DNA of 64,000 nt, taken from contig OZ020487.1 in the NCBI GenBank assembly GCA_963971405.1, positions 40,149,039 through 40,213,038 of the forward strand. The letters run 5' to 3'. The notes beneath the pieces were generated by a model, which was given only the letters and a program-made list of their open reading frames with translations, made no database searches and was not told where the DNA came from. The stretch's first letter is position 1; the number at the start of each line of letters is the position of its first letter. A program made the translations under genes and the position numbers. This document shows, one piece after another, positions 42,808-52,990 of the stretch. Source of the stretch: Psococerastis gibbosa (Eukaryota; Arthropoda; Insecta; Psocodea; Psocidae).

Positions 42808-44705
42808 ACTATCATGCAAGGAAGACGGCAGTTCAAGGTAAGTCAGTTTAGTCAGAGTGCGACAACTCCTACGTCAATATGACGTAACAGTGGGCGGTTC
42901 GAAACTGAGCGACAAAGAACCGAAGATCTCCGGAAATTTCCGAGGGTCAATAAAGTTCACTTTGTAACCTAACCATGTTACAGCATTTTTATTTTCTAGA
43001 AAACGTATAAATTAATATAAAATTACATAAAAACCGAAAATAAACTTAACGATATGAAATAAACGGTTTTTAACTTTAGAAAACACAAGGGCCATAGGCC
43101 TAAGTGTTGAAATAATAATGCTTCGAAGTCAATGTCACTCACCAATTACAGCAGCAACTAGGCAATTCAAACCCAATCTCGAAGATGAGGAAATCAATGC
43201 CTGTACTTTAAATAACTACGTAGTACGAACATATGCATTTTAGTATCAATATAACACTAATTTAGTGCAAAGTGCAAACAGCACAAGATTATTGCGTCAT
43301 GTTCCCAGTTCCCACCTCAGAGCCACAAAATGGACGATAATGGGTGGAAGCGCAAGATAAGAAGACAACTTTTCACATTGGTTTCCTATGGCGGCTTAAT
43401 CTTATAACCACCGCGGGCTGTAAACCATTAGCAATATGGCGGTTAGTTGGATTGCACAAGATAAGTACGCAATTTCGCTATATGAAGAGTCTACACAAGC
43501 TAAGTAACGAGTTATGACAGGGTCTAGGTATCCATTTTGCTACGCTGCAATGATTAAGACCCCGTCGGGATATGGAGTACTTGCGTAGTGACGTCACATG
43601 ATCACCAATAATTTTTTTGTCCGAAAGTTACATAAGCAAAACACAAGCAGCAACCAATAGTTGTCCGATGACGTCTACATTGACTCCATGTATAGCATCC
43701 TTGTTGGATTTACCTGCGCAAGAACTCCATTATGGCTCTTTCTATTATATTTAATTTAATTTCTCTGATTGTAACAAAAGAGGCCGTCATATTGAAATTA
43801 TAGAAGATGTGCATATTTCAGGGTCAATATTAATATGGTAGGCCTACTGAAGTACAGCAGAAGTATAGGCTATAGCCTATGTACCTGAATAATTGAAAGA
43901 TATGGCAGGCACCTGTAAAGCACGCCTATCTCCAAGATAACACTATCGGACTAATGGCGAACGCGCCCTTTGTTTGGTTCCAAATAAACAAAAGCAATAT
44001 TTCAAAATAATTCCCTAAAAATATTAGATGGTGTAATTTCGCAAGAGTAAATACAGTCGAATTGCAACTGAAATTTAAGCACTTCGGCCTATCTATACTT
44101 ATCATATCAGATATGTTCAGATGCCTATTACGAAAACACTATCGGAGTCGGACGTCACGAGATATATCACGAACATTAATCAGCAACTGAAGCCAGAGGG
44201 GGGTCGGGAGGTTACGTGTCGTTACGAGGTCCGTGAAGTTACCTCACCTCCGGTGACGTCACATGGACCCCCTCAAAAACATTTCTGGCTACGGCCCTGC
44301 TTACAATTACAACATTAGTAGTAAACGCACGCCTAATTTAAGGGAAAATGAAAAGGCAACTGTTTCGGAGCTTTTACCGAAGCGAAGGTGAGAAGGTACT
44401 AAGACCAGAGCTTCGAAAGTATTTGTAAGGAATACTAGACGGCACTTATATCTACCAATGCACAGCGGTGTCATGCAGTAATCCTTAACGAGACTTTCAA
44501 GCGATGGTGGGAACAGCCCTAAGATGTAAAGCTATTTTTAACTAATGATCTTGAACAAGCATGAAAGCAATTTCGGAAACATCTTGCCAGTCCATCATCG
44601 ATTAGATATGAAACGGTGAACGTCATCAAAAAGTTGTGCTGTGTATGTAGCAGAAGCAATCACTAACTTATCTCAATCATAGATGATAATGATGATGTCA
44701 CTAAT
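42808..44705. other. Mostly unassigned
   Basis: Apart from the 43395-43558 repeat, only a reverse fragment of the GGTCCGAG family at 44222-44290 (GTTACCTCACCTCCGGTGAC). Confidence 0.45.
43395..43558. repeat. Direct relative of 42300-42470
   Basis: Shares GCACAAGATAA.TACGCAATT and GGGTC.AGGTATCC with the inside of the hAT-like element. Confidence 0.6.
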
Positions 44706-45080
44706 TGTTGCGGCGAGCGCATGTAAGGTGAGGTAATTACAAATTATGAATAAAGATAAAGATTTCGATATAAGCTATATTTGAACAAAGAAATGATCAA
44801 GTGAGTAAACCATGAGACGACCGCGCGTGGACTGACTTGTATTTTTCTAATTCTATAAAGTACAAACTTAAACCTAGAGGGGTGCGTTATAAGAGGGGTG
44901 AGCCTGACCCTCATTCGGCCACCCGGAATTCATACCTCCGCGTCGCTGTACCTATTGTCTGTTGTTGAGGGCCAACGGGCCTCAACAGTCAACACAGTAC
45001 ATGGGGTGCCGTAAGCTCAACATTGAATACGTTGCCGGGGCCACCCTGATGCGTTGTAGGGGCCGCACCAGGCCCCAACA
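44706..45080 (-). repeat. BEL/Pao LTR (3' LTR by element polarity)
   Basis: 375 bp; read on the minus strand it starts TGTTGGGGCC and ends CGCCGCAACA. It looks identical to the copy at 50612-50986. Confidence 0.96.
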
Positions 45081-45235
45081 ATCTGCCCCCCTTGGAAGGA
45101 GGCAGGACTTCCAACATAAAAACCATGAAAAGAAAATTTGAGCAAACGACACCCCGAACATGACAAGTACATAAACGAACGAGATAAAACACGGTGACAC
45201 AAAGGACATTTGTTCATAATGATGAAAAAAAACAC
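45017..45235 (-). CDS. Short Cys-rich frame beside the BEL polypurine tract
   Basis: A 72-residue frame containing CPLCHRVLSRSFMYLSCSGC, two CxxC pairs 14 residues apart, like half of a zinc-binding fold. It lies on the minus strand between copy A of the inverted repeat and the LTR. It could be a relic of Gag or an accessory frame. No function assigned. Confidence 0.3.
   Translation of the reverse strand: MFFFIIMNKCPLCHRVLSRSFMYLSCSGCRLLKFSFHGFYVGSPASFQGGQIVGAWCGPYNASGWPRQRIQC
45081..45095 (-). promoter_or_regulatory. Polypurine tract
   Basis: Minus strand reads CCAAGGGGGGCAGAT immediately before TGTTGGGG of the LTR, the usual placement for plus-strand priming in BEL/Pao elements. Confidence 0.8.
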
Positions 45236-45340
45236 AAAAGCATAAACTAAAATGATAATACTAGGTTAAGGTAAAATATTTATTTCGAAGACCAACTGGG
45301 AGCGCGAATGTGAATAATAAACCACAAAACCAAAAAAAAA

Positions 45341-45543
45341 CGGGTACGACACGAAGTATGTCCCCAAGAGAACACAAGAAAACGATTATGACCCCGAGTT
45401 GATCTGCAAGGAAACACGAAAACATGAGGTTGACTACACAGGTTGAGACGTTATTTTTACTTGGTTAGGGCACCGATTGTGCACGTGAAAAATTAGACGT
45501 TAGTGGAGAAGAACACCGAGCGTGTCAACTCCAACAACAAAAC
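45341..45543. repeat. 203-bp inverted repeat, copy A (BEL element)
   Basis: Perfect reverse complement of 50045-50247. It leads directly into the pol frame on the plus strand and is preceded by nine A residues. Confidence 0.97.
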
Positions 45544-48500
45544 AGCTATAGTCAACGTCGCAGCCAGAGATGGAACGCCAGTCAAGTTTCGGGCCCTACT
45601 GGACAGCGGAGCAACAACGTCCCTCGTCACCCGGGCAGCCATGCAAGCGCTCAAGGTGAAGCCGAGACCTACGTCACGCCGCATTATCGTCGCTGGGGGC
45701 GATGTCCAGGAGTGCGGGCAGGAAGTAGAGCTAACCATAAGTTCGAGGTTGGGTGAGTTTTCGACTAACCTGTTCTTCTTAACACTACCCACCATTTCAG
45801 GAAACATTCCCACCACTGAGGTCCGAGAGGAGTGGCCCCACTTGAGGGGGTTACCCCTGGCTGATCCGTCGTACGGCGTTCCTAGCAGGGTTGACATCTT
45901 GTTGGGAGCGGACGTTTTGCCTAATATTTTGTGTTCCGATATGATACGCATGCCAGGTGCGCCATGCGCTCAACGCACGCTGTTGGGGTGGGTGCTACAG
46001 GGACCAGTCGCGTTTGTCGGTACTGATACCATTCAAGGGCCGACCACTGGACCCAACACAACAACCACAGTGCTACACTGCACGGACTTCCTGCGTAGAT
46101 TCTGGGAAGTTGAGGAACTTCCATCAAGTCCAGTGTTGACAGAGGATGAGGAGAGAGCAGAAGAGAGCTTTCAAAACTCAACCTTTTGCGAGCCGTCTGG
46201 GCGGTTTTGTGTTCGTTTACCAGTCCGCTGCCAGCCACCCAACCTAGGAGAGAGTCGTCGCATGGCCCTGGCTCGTCTTCAGGGTCTTGAGAGAAGGTTC
46301 GCTAAGGATCGAGAGTTCCAGCTAAGGTACAATGAAGCCATCGACGATTTCCGTTTAGCTGGACATCTTGTGCCTTCAAACCCTAATCCAGCCGCTGTAT
46401 TCCTACCCCATCATGGCGTCATCAACGCGAAAGGAAAGCTTCGGGTGGTCTTCGACGCCAGTGCCAAGACCTCTAACGGAAGGAGCCTAAATAACGAGTT
46501 GCTGAATGGTCCTCGTACTCAAGACGAGCTCTTCGACATTATAATACGTTTCCGCTCAAGGGTTGTCGCAGTGTCGGCCGACATAATCAAAATGTATCGC
46601 CAAGTGAACGTCCACCCGTATGACCGTCACCTGCAGCGTATTCTCTGGCGCGAGTCAGCCAACGACCCTGTGCAGGAACTGGAATTAACAACTGTGACGT
46701 GGGGAACAAAATCTGCGGCATACCTAGCCACCCGGGTCCTGAAGGAAGTGGGGTTTCGGGCTAAAGAGTTCATGCCAGAAGCTGCCAATCGAATTCTACA
46801 GGACTTTTATGTGGACGATCTCCTGACTGGGGGGCAGACAGTCGGGGAAGTCCTGAAGTTAAGAAATCAAATAGCAGAACTTCTGGCCAACGCCGGGTTC
46901 GAATTGCATAAGTGGGCATCAAACTCACCTGCAGTGACGACTCCAGAGTCCAACGCAGTCATCGCTGCTGATGCGACTACTTTGGGGTTGAAGTGGGACA
47001 CAAATCGGGATGAGTTGTCTCTATTAACCGAACCGGTGAAGCCGCACGTCAAACCAACGAAAAGAACCGTCTTAAGTGACCTGGGCAGATTCTTCGATCC
47101 AATCGGCTGGGCCGCTCCGGTCTTATCCACGGCCAAGGTCTTTGTTCAGAAGCTCTGGGCCGACTCCACCTTGGGATGGGACACAGCTCTTCCTAGAAAC
47201 GCGGTCGAGCGCTGGTTGGAGCTGATGCAAGATGCAAGCTGTTTACGGCAGCTGTCCATTCCAAGGAATGTTTACCTCTCCGATGCCACCAGGAACACTT
47301 TATGCGGTTTCAGCGACGCGTCCGAAGAAGCATACGCAGCGGTGGTATATTTGCGGCAGGAGTGGGCTGATGGTACTTGCAGAATTAACTTCGTGGCCTG
47401 CAAGACGAAGGTCGCTCCATTAAAGCCATTAACCCTACCACGACTTGAACTTAGCGGAGCTGTCTTGTTAGCCAAATTGATGAGTAGGATCTCAAAGGCC
47501 GTCCTCTTTCGGCATGAGCAATTAGCCTTTACAGATTCAACCATCGTGTTATCTTGGCTCCGTGCTCATCCGAGCCGGTGGCAAACTTTCGTTGCGCACA
47601 GGGTACAGGCAATCCAGGAGTTCGTTCCTGCACGGGCATGGAGGCACGTACCTACCACAGACAATCCAGCGGACATCGCAACGCGTCGCTGTTCCTCAGC
47701 TGATTTGAAGCAAAGCAGCCTGTGGTGGCACGGCCCCGCATGGCTAGCGACCAACAGCTGGCCAGCAGATCTTCGCCTCACAGAAGATGCTCCAGAAGCA
47801 AGGGCTCCGAAGGTAATCTTCATTGTAACCGAAGGTTTCTTCCCTGTACTCACTCGATACGAGCGAATCTCCAAGACATTGCGGGTACTCGCTTATGTCC
47901 GTCGTGCCATCACTCCGAAGGCCAGACGTCCAATGGGTACGATTAGTGCACAGGAAATTATTACAGCCAGAATTACGATGATTCGCCTTATGCAACAAGA
48001 AACCTACGGTCAGGAGGTCAGGAGGCTAATTGTCAAACAGCCTGTTCTTCGGACTTCGGCGCTGTACAAGTTTAATCCATATTTGGACGATCACCAATTA
48101 CTACGGGTAGGTGGTAGGTTGGCCAATTCACAGCTCACCGAACCAACCAAGTACCCTATCATTCTGCCCTATAACCACCCGACGACGAAACTCATCGTGC
48201 GCCATCTGCATGTCCAGAACGAACACGCCGGTCCTCAACTGCTTGCTTCGATCGTCTTGCAAGGCTACTTCATTCCAAAACTGAGAAATATCACCCGTTT
48301 TGTGGCACGTACTTGTGCAATCTGTACCCGTCTGCGCGCCCGGGCTGTTGGTCAAATCATGGCTGACCTTCCGGCCAGCCGGGTCGCCCCTGTCTCGCGC
48401 CCCTTTCAGAGGTGCGGCGTAGATTTCGCTGGACCTGTCAGCCTGCGCACCCATCTCAGCAAGGGAACTCGCCATTACAAAGGTTACCTCTGTATCTTTA

Positions 48501-49471
48501 TCTGCATGGCAACAAGGGCACTACACCTCGAGTTAGCGTCAAGCCTCACCCCGGAGGCCTTTCTCTCTGCCTTCCATCGTTTATGTGCGCGTCGCTCAAC
48601 ACCGGCAGAGATGTTTAGCGATCGAGGAACCAATTTTACCGCCGCCTCCAAGATACTCAAGGAAGTATATGATTCGACTGCTGTCCAGGACACCCTGTCC
48701 ACAAGGGAAGTTCACTGGACCTTCAACCCTCCAGCAGCTCCACATTGGGGTGGTGTTTGGGAGGCTGGCGTGAAGTCTGTGAAGTTCCATTTGAATGCCG
48801 TCATCGGTACACATGTGTTAACCTTCGAGGAGATGACGACAGTCCTCTGCAGGGTCGAAGCCGTGCTCAATTCTCGACCGCTGGCACCCATTTCAAACGA
48901 AGTCTCGGATTTGGGAGCCTTGACTCCTGGACATTTTCTGGTTGGTGCGCCGCTCACAGCTCCCCCTGAGCGCATTGAGGAGGGAAAGATCCTACCTAAT
49001 CAACGCTGGCTGTTGGTCCAGAAGATGGCTCAAGACTTCTGGCGCCGATGGTCCAGGGAGTTCTTGACCCGTCTCAACCAAAGACCAAAGTGGTGTGCTC
49101 GTCAGACGCCACTGGCTGAAGGCGACCTTGTCATAATCAAGGAGGACAATCTCCATCCACTTCACTGGAGACTCGGCCGTATAAGTAAGCTGCACCTGTC
49201 TCCAGACAGCTTGCCTCGCGCGGCCACCGTGAAGACGCAGTTCGGAACTAGGGAACGACCCATTGTCCGACTGTGTAAGCTTCCCCTTGACGAAGGTTCA
49301 ACGTCAAAGAACCAACAGGACACCCCCACTGCTCAAGAAACGCCTGCAGTGCGTCCAGCCCCGGTGAGCTCCGCGAGCGCCGGTCCGACGCCTGCAGGAC
49401 CTCGGCGACGGAGCCAAAGGGTGGCCACCCGCATTGGAGCAGTGTCTTGCGTCACGCCCTGTGAGGACTAG
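45503..49471 (+). CDS. pol: BEL/Pao Pol polyprotein (protease, RT, RNase H, integrase)
   Basis: An uninterrupted 1322-codon frame. Order: aspartic protease with LLDSGATTSLVT (Asp34); reverse transcriptase with VFDASAKT, SADIIKMYRQV and the catalytic YVDDLLTGG (about 436-444); RNase H region with CGFSDASEEAYAAVVYL; integrase zinc finger His-His-Cys-Cys ending TCAICTR (about 899-945); integrase core DDE near CGVDFAGPV, FSDRGTNF and GGVWEAGVK (about 973, 1038, 1085); and the C-terminal HWRLGRI region typical of BEL/Pao (DUF5641). The frame starts after a stop nine bases upstream and has no ATG at its first codon (GTG), as expected for a gag-pol part cut from gag. It is opposite in strand to its own LTR signals. 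Confidence 0.95.
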   Translation: MEKNTERVNSNNKTAIVNVAARDGTPVKFRALLDSGATTSLVTRAAMQALKVKPRPTSRRIIVAGGDVQECGQEVELTISSRLGEFSTNLFFLTLPTISGNIPTTEVREEWPHLRGLPLADPSYGVPSRVDILLGADVLPNILCSDMIRMPGAPCAQRTLLGWVLQGPVAFVGTDTIQGPTTGPNTTTTVLHCTDFLRRFWEVEELPSSPVLTEDEERAEESFQNSTFCEPSGRFCVRLPVRCQPPNLGESRRMALARLQGLERRFAKDREFQLRYNEAIDDFRLAGHLVPSNPNPAAVFLPHHGVINAKGKLRVVFDASAKTSNGRSLNNELLNGPRTQDELFDIIIRFRSRVVAVSADIIKMYRQVNVHPYDRHLQRILWRESANDPVQELELTTVTWGTKSAAYLATRVLKEVGFRAKEFMPEAANRILQDFYVDDLLTGGQTVGEVLKLRNQIAELLANAGFELHKWASNSPAVTTPESNAVIAADATTLGLKWDTNRDELSLLTEPVKPHVKPTKRTVLSDLGRFFDPIGWAAPVLSTAKVFVQKLWADSTLGWDTALPRNAVERWLELMQDASCLRQLSIPRNVYLSDATRNTLCGFSDASEEAYAAVVYLRQEWADGTCRINFVACKTKVAPLKPLTLPRLELSGAVLLAKLMSRISKAVLFRHEQLAFTDSTIVLSWLRAHPSRWQTFVAHRVQAIQEFVPARAWRHVPTTDNPADIATRRCSSADLKQSSLWWHGPAWLATNSWPADLRLTEDAPEARAPKVIFIVTEGFFPVLTRYERISKTLRVLAYVRRAITPKARRPMGTISAQEIITARITMIRLMQQETYGQEVRRLIVKQPVLRTSALYKFNPYLDDHQLLRVGGRLANSQLTEPTKYPIILPYNHPTTKLIVRHLHVQNEHAGPQLLASIVLQGYFIPKLRNITRFVARTCAICTRLRARAVGQIMADLPASRVAPVSRPFQRCGVDFAGPVSLRTHLSKGTRHYKGYLCIFICMATRALHLELASSLTPEAFLSAFHRLCARRSTPAEMFSDRGTNFTAASKILKEVYDSTAVQDTLSTREVHWTFNPPAAPHWGGVWEAGVKSVKFHLNAVIGTHVLTFEEMTTVLCRVEAVLNSRPLAPISNEVSDLGALTPGHFLVGAPLTAPPERIEEGKILPNQRWLLVQKMAQDFWRRWSREFLTRLNQRPKWCARQTPLAEGDLVIIKEDNLHPLHWRLGRISKLHLSPDSLPRAATVKTQFGTRERPIVRLCKLPLDEGSTSKNQQDTPTAQETPAVRPAPVSSASAGPTPAGPRRRSQRVATRIGAVSCVTPCED

Positions 49472-50044
49472 GGGCTCATCTAGTCTCTCCGGGGGATCTT
49501 TGCCCCTCGTTAGCCAAAGACATCGCCATTAGTGTATAATCGTGTTTCACTATAGTTCATCGTTGTGTTAGTGTGTTTTGGAACCTCAACCCCTCCCCGT
49601 GTTACCCGTTGGCTCAACGGTTTTAACACGTAAGTGTCGTGTTTGTATTATTGTGTGGTTAACTGCGTATATGTACTCTTATTCAAGACGCTTCAGTACG
49701 TAAGTTGAGTTACTTTGTAAACCTATCATTATTTTAACCGTTTAAATTTTTGTGTATTGTGACTTACCTGGATACGTTACAAAATTCATGTACGTATGCT
49801 AGCTTTTGTGAAATGGCACCCTAATAGTGTCCATAGCCTTTGTGTTGATCCCCCTGGATCGTACCCGTTTTTTTTGTGTGTGTGATGTGATTCTTTCAGT
49901 GTCACAACCGTACCCGTCGTCTAAGAGGATCCCCCTGGATCATAACCCACCCGTTTTATGTTCATGTATGCACGTTATCGTGTTTTTTTGTGTTGGTATA
50001 TCACCCATTCTTGTATATAAGTTGGCTTACTCCTGGCCATAACC
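49472..50044 (+). other. Non-coding tail of the BEL inverted core
   Basis: 573 bp from the pol stop to inverted repeat copy B. T/G-rich, no gene seen. Contains two near repeats of ATCCCCCTGGATC (about 49848 and 49929) and several GTACCCGT motifs also present in the inverted repeat. Confidence 0.6.
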
Positions 50045-50246
50045 GTTTTGTTGTTGGAGTTGACACGCTCGGTGTTCTTCTCCACTAACGTCTAATTTTT
50101 CACGTGCACAATCGGTGCCCTAACCAAGTAAAAATAACGTCTCAACCTGTGTAGTCAACCTCATGTTTTCGTGTTTCCTTGCAGATCAACTCGGGGTCAT
50201 AATCGTTTTCTTGTGTTCTCTTGGGGACATACTTCGTGTCGTACCC

Positions 50247-50247
<1 letters not shown>
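50045..50247. repeat. 203-bp inverted repeat, copy B (BEL element)
   Basis: Continues the gag fragment on the minus strand. Next to it is a 31-base T run on the plus strand, matching the A run beside copy A. Confidence 0.97.
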
Positions 50248-50278
<31 letters not shown>

Positions 50279-50468
50279 CGTCCTCGGCCAACTTATCTGC
50301 TGCACATTGCAGCAAAATTGCCTTTTGGTTTTCAGCAATGTCCTTGTTTAACTCGACTACATGCTGTAACTGCCCGGCGAACTCAGTGGGATCAAACGTG
50401 TGTTTTTCATCCAGTATGAACTGAATTTGGCTTACAATAACTTCACGGCAGATGAGCAGCTCTTCCAT
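50142..50468 (-). CDS. BEL/Pao gag N-terminal fragment with lysine run
   Basis: ATG at 50468, 126 bp inside the primer-binding site. The 108 residues open MEELLICREVIVSQIQFIL, are helical and acidic, then run through lysines coded by a 31-base A-tract (50248-50278) into the inverted repeat and stop. It is much shorter than a normal Gag and lacks capsid and zinc knuckles, so gag is probably internally deleted at the A-tract. Confidence 0.65.
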
Positions 50469-50593
50469 CGTAACCACAACAACAACACAATAATTTGAAA
50501 TTTGACGTGAATAAACACTACACTAAAACATTACTGAAAAAACCCACCACAACCATAACAACTCGCCACACAAAACCACTATAACTAATAAAT

Positions 50594-50611
50594 CCGACTC
50601 TGTAAGGACCA
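50594..50611 (-). promoter_or_regulatory. Candidate primer-binding site
   Basis: Directly abutting the LTR, the minus strand reads TGGTCCTTACAGAGTCGG. The initial TGG is complementary to a tRNA CCA end. I could not assign the tRNA species. Confidence 0.75.
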
Positions 50612-50986
50612 TGTTGCGGCGAGCGCATGTAAGGTGAGGTAATTACAAATTATGAATAAAGATAAAGATTTCGATATAAGCTATATTTGAACAAAGAAAT
50701 GATCAAGTGAGTAAACCATGAGACGACCGCGCGTGGACTGACTTGTATTTTTCTAATTCTATAAAGTACAAACTTAAACCTAGAGGGGTGCGTTATAAGA
50801 GGGGTGAGCCTGACCCTCATTCGGCCACCCGGAATTCATACCTCCGCGTCGCTGTACCTATTGTCTGTTGTTGAGGGCCAACGGGCCTCAACAGTCAACA
50901 CAGTACATGGGGTGCCGTAAGCTCAACATTGAATACGTTGCCGGGGCCACCCTGATGCGTTGTAGGGGCCGCACCAGGCCCCAACA
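50612..50986 (-). repeat. BEL/Pao LTR (5' LTR by element polarity)
   Basis: 375 bp, matching the other LTR along its whole length, with the CTAAT target duplication immediately after it. Confidence 0.96.
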
Positions 50987-50991
50987 CTAAT

Positions 50992-51435
50992 TATGATGAT
51001 AATGAAGATGATAAAAATAAACAATAACTTGACCATAAGGCTGCCAAATTCACAGCCCCACTGACTAGATCCTCACAAGACTTAAACCTTCGTTTAAAAG
51101 TTCAGAATTGGCAGAAGTAATCGAAGCAGGTATTCACCGTTATACCTGCTCCTGTTCTATAAATAATAATAATAATATTTCATGTTCGAATATCTTATAA
51201 TTTATGAAATTACATTAGAACTTCAATTATCCGAATCAATTAGTTCGGGACCTCATTCGGATGATTCGAGTACGGTACTATACTGTAGTAAGGCAAATGA
51301 TTTTGACCTTGTCGGAAGAATTGACATTGTTCATGATTCCACTAATAGTGAAAACGTCTGGTCGGGCATGTGTATGGGAAAACGGGCCAAACCCTTAATG
51401 TGCTCTAAAGACCGTTTCGGGCAACTAAAAGTCTA
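50992..51435. other. Mostly unassigned
   Basis: AAT microsatellite near 51164; TTCAATTATCCGAATC at about 51221 recalls pogo-type DNA transposon ends, not enough to call. Confidence 0.4.
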
Positions 51436-52078
51436 CAACTGTGCTTATTGCACATCCCAGGTCCATAATTGCTAGGCGCCTCCAATATGCGCAGAACTCA
51501 TGCATGCGGTTCATTTACAATGTGAAACGGCGGGATCACATAACCCCATTCTACCGCAGGGCTCAGTGGCTGAAATTAGGTGAAAGAAGAACTTTCCACT
51601 CACTATTATTAGTATATAAGGTTTTGAACAGTGCAGCTCCTCCATATCTATATGACCGCCTAAAGCCAGTGAATTCCCATAGAAATGGACTTGTATTGCG
51701 AATACCCCGACATAACACAGCTTTATATGGTAGTTCTTTTTTGTAAATGTCTGCCGCCAGTGGAACTCCCTAGATAAGGAAATTAGATCGCAGCCAAAGA
51801 TTCGTGGGTTCAAAAGCCAGTTGCTGAAAAAATTACTAGGAACAGAATAGGTTTAGAATAAGAATACTGTCTAGATATTTACTGTATGTGTTTTTTTTTA
51901 CGTCACGTCACTTTAGAATAAGTTCTTTTTATGCATTGTCAGAATAAGATTGATTACGTTAAGCGTATGTATTTTGTAAATTGTATTGTTTTTGGACGTG
52001 GGTTAGGCAGAAAAAGACTTTCTAGTCTTAAGTCTCGCCCCGTGAATATAAGACGTTTATTATTATTATTATTATTTC
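51436..52078 (+). mobile_element. CR1/Jockey-like LINE 3' end
   Basis: Encodes RRLQYAQNSCMRFIYNVKRR, ERRTFHSLLLVYKVLN and, after a frameshift, WNSLDKEIR and a short FKSQLL end, the usual C-terminus after the RT of these LINEs. Ends in a TTA microsatellite at about 52053-52076. Confidence 0.82.
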
Positions 52079-52620
52079 GAAAAGACTGCCTGCGACTACT
52101 CCAGAGAAGTAGATTTGGACTTCAAGAAGGGATCTAACTGCGCAGTTTATATCGGGAACAAACCATACAGTTCACTAAGATTCGAGGCCTATAGGGGACC
52201 CACTCTTCAACGAAATCTTCTCTGCAGCTGCAAAGATAAACCACAACAGGGCCAAATTCTTGAAAACGGGACTGTCCCAGTCAAAACGAGACGAATGGTC
52301 ACCGTAGCAATGAAACACTTGGGAGTTGGGACTGAACCGCTTGACTCAGGTGTCAGACTGCATTGCATTAGATAAGAGAGAACGGGTCGGTTAACGATGC
52401 CGAGTCGGTGGGGAATAACCACAACGTTGCCAGTTTATAGACGGTTGCTATGACAACGTTCAAGGTCGCGTGTTCCCTCGTCAGCAATAGACCAATACGG
52501 CTACACAGCAACTTGAATAGTCTTGGTAGTTTATTCTGATTGGTTAGATGGCTGCGCATGTGCATGGACTAAATTCATGGACTGGCAGTCGAAGTGGAAG
52601 GAACAAAGTACACAGCACCT
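52079..52620. other. Unassigned
   Basis: An 86-codon frame at 52115-52375 is present but resembles no family I know. Confidence 0.4.
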
Positions 52621-52990
52621 TAAGCGGTCTCTACACGGTCAATAATAATGACATTATCATTAATGTCATTACTGTTCAGTAATGATGCAGCTGCGATCAG
52701 AAAATCCGGTTCCTTTTTTCGTTTCATTTTTTCTTCGTCATTCTAACTTTGTCCAACATTTTGATAAGGTAATGTCATTATTACTGACCGTCATGGCCGT
52801 GCGCAGGGGGGTGGTCCATGGGGTCCGAACCCCCCCCCCCCCGAAATAAATTTTTGGATGTAATTGTAAACCTGTATGGTTTAAAGAATTAATTCATTAA
52901 TAAATTACGTTTAAAAACATTGTGAACCCCCCCCCCCCCCGAAATCAAAACCTGGGCACGGCGTTGCTGCCCGTGTAGGGGCCGCTTTAG
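52621..52990. mobile_element. TAAGCGGTCTCTACACGG MITE with nested insertion
   Basis: Ends TAAGCGGTCTCTACACGG and CCGTGTAGGGGCCGCTTTA, with inner AATAATAATGACATTA. Interrupted at 52796-52962 by a smaller repeat with GGCCGTGCGCAGG and CCTGGGCACGGC ends and C-runs. Confidence 0.8.

Larger units (their letters stand above)
44706..50986 (-). mobile_element. BEL/Pao LTR retrotransposon with inverted pol core
   Basis: Two 375-bp LTRs look identical by eye and are flanked by a 5-bp direct duplication, CTAAT (44701-44705 and 50987-50991). By its signals the element runs on the minus strand: LTR start TGTTGGGGCC, a TGG-initiated primer-binding site right after the LTR at 50611, a gag-like frame at 50468 downward, and a purine tract next to the other LTR at 45081. 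Yet the full pol gene is on the plus strand. The 4501-bp core (45544-50044) lies between perfect 203-bp inverted repeats. LTR identity points to recent insertion. Confidence 0.95.

Noticed and set aside
45503-49471. Host gene on the plus strand
   Set aside because: The domain order protease, RT, RNase H, integrase with LTRs and target duplication shows a BEL/Pao retrotransposon.
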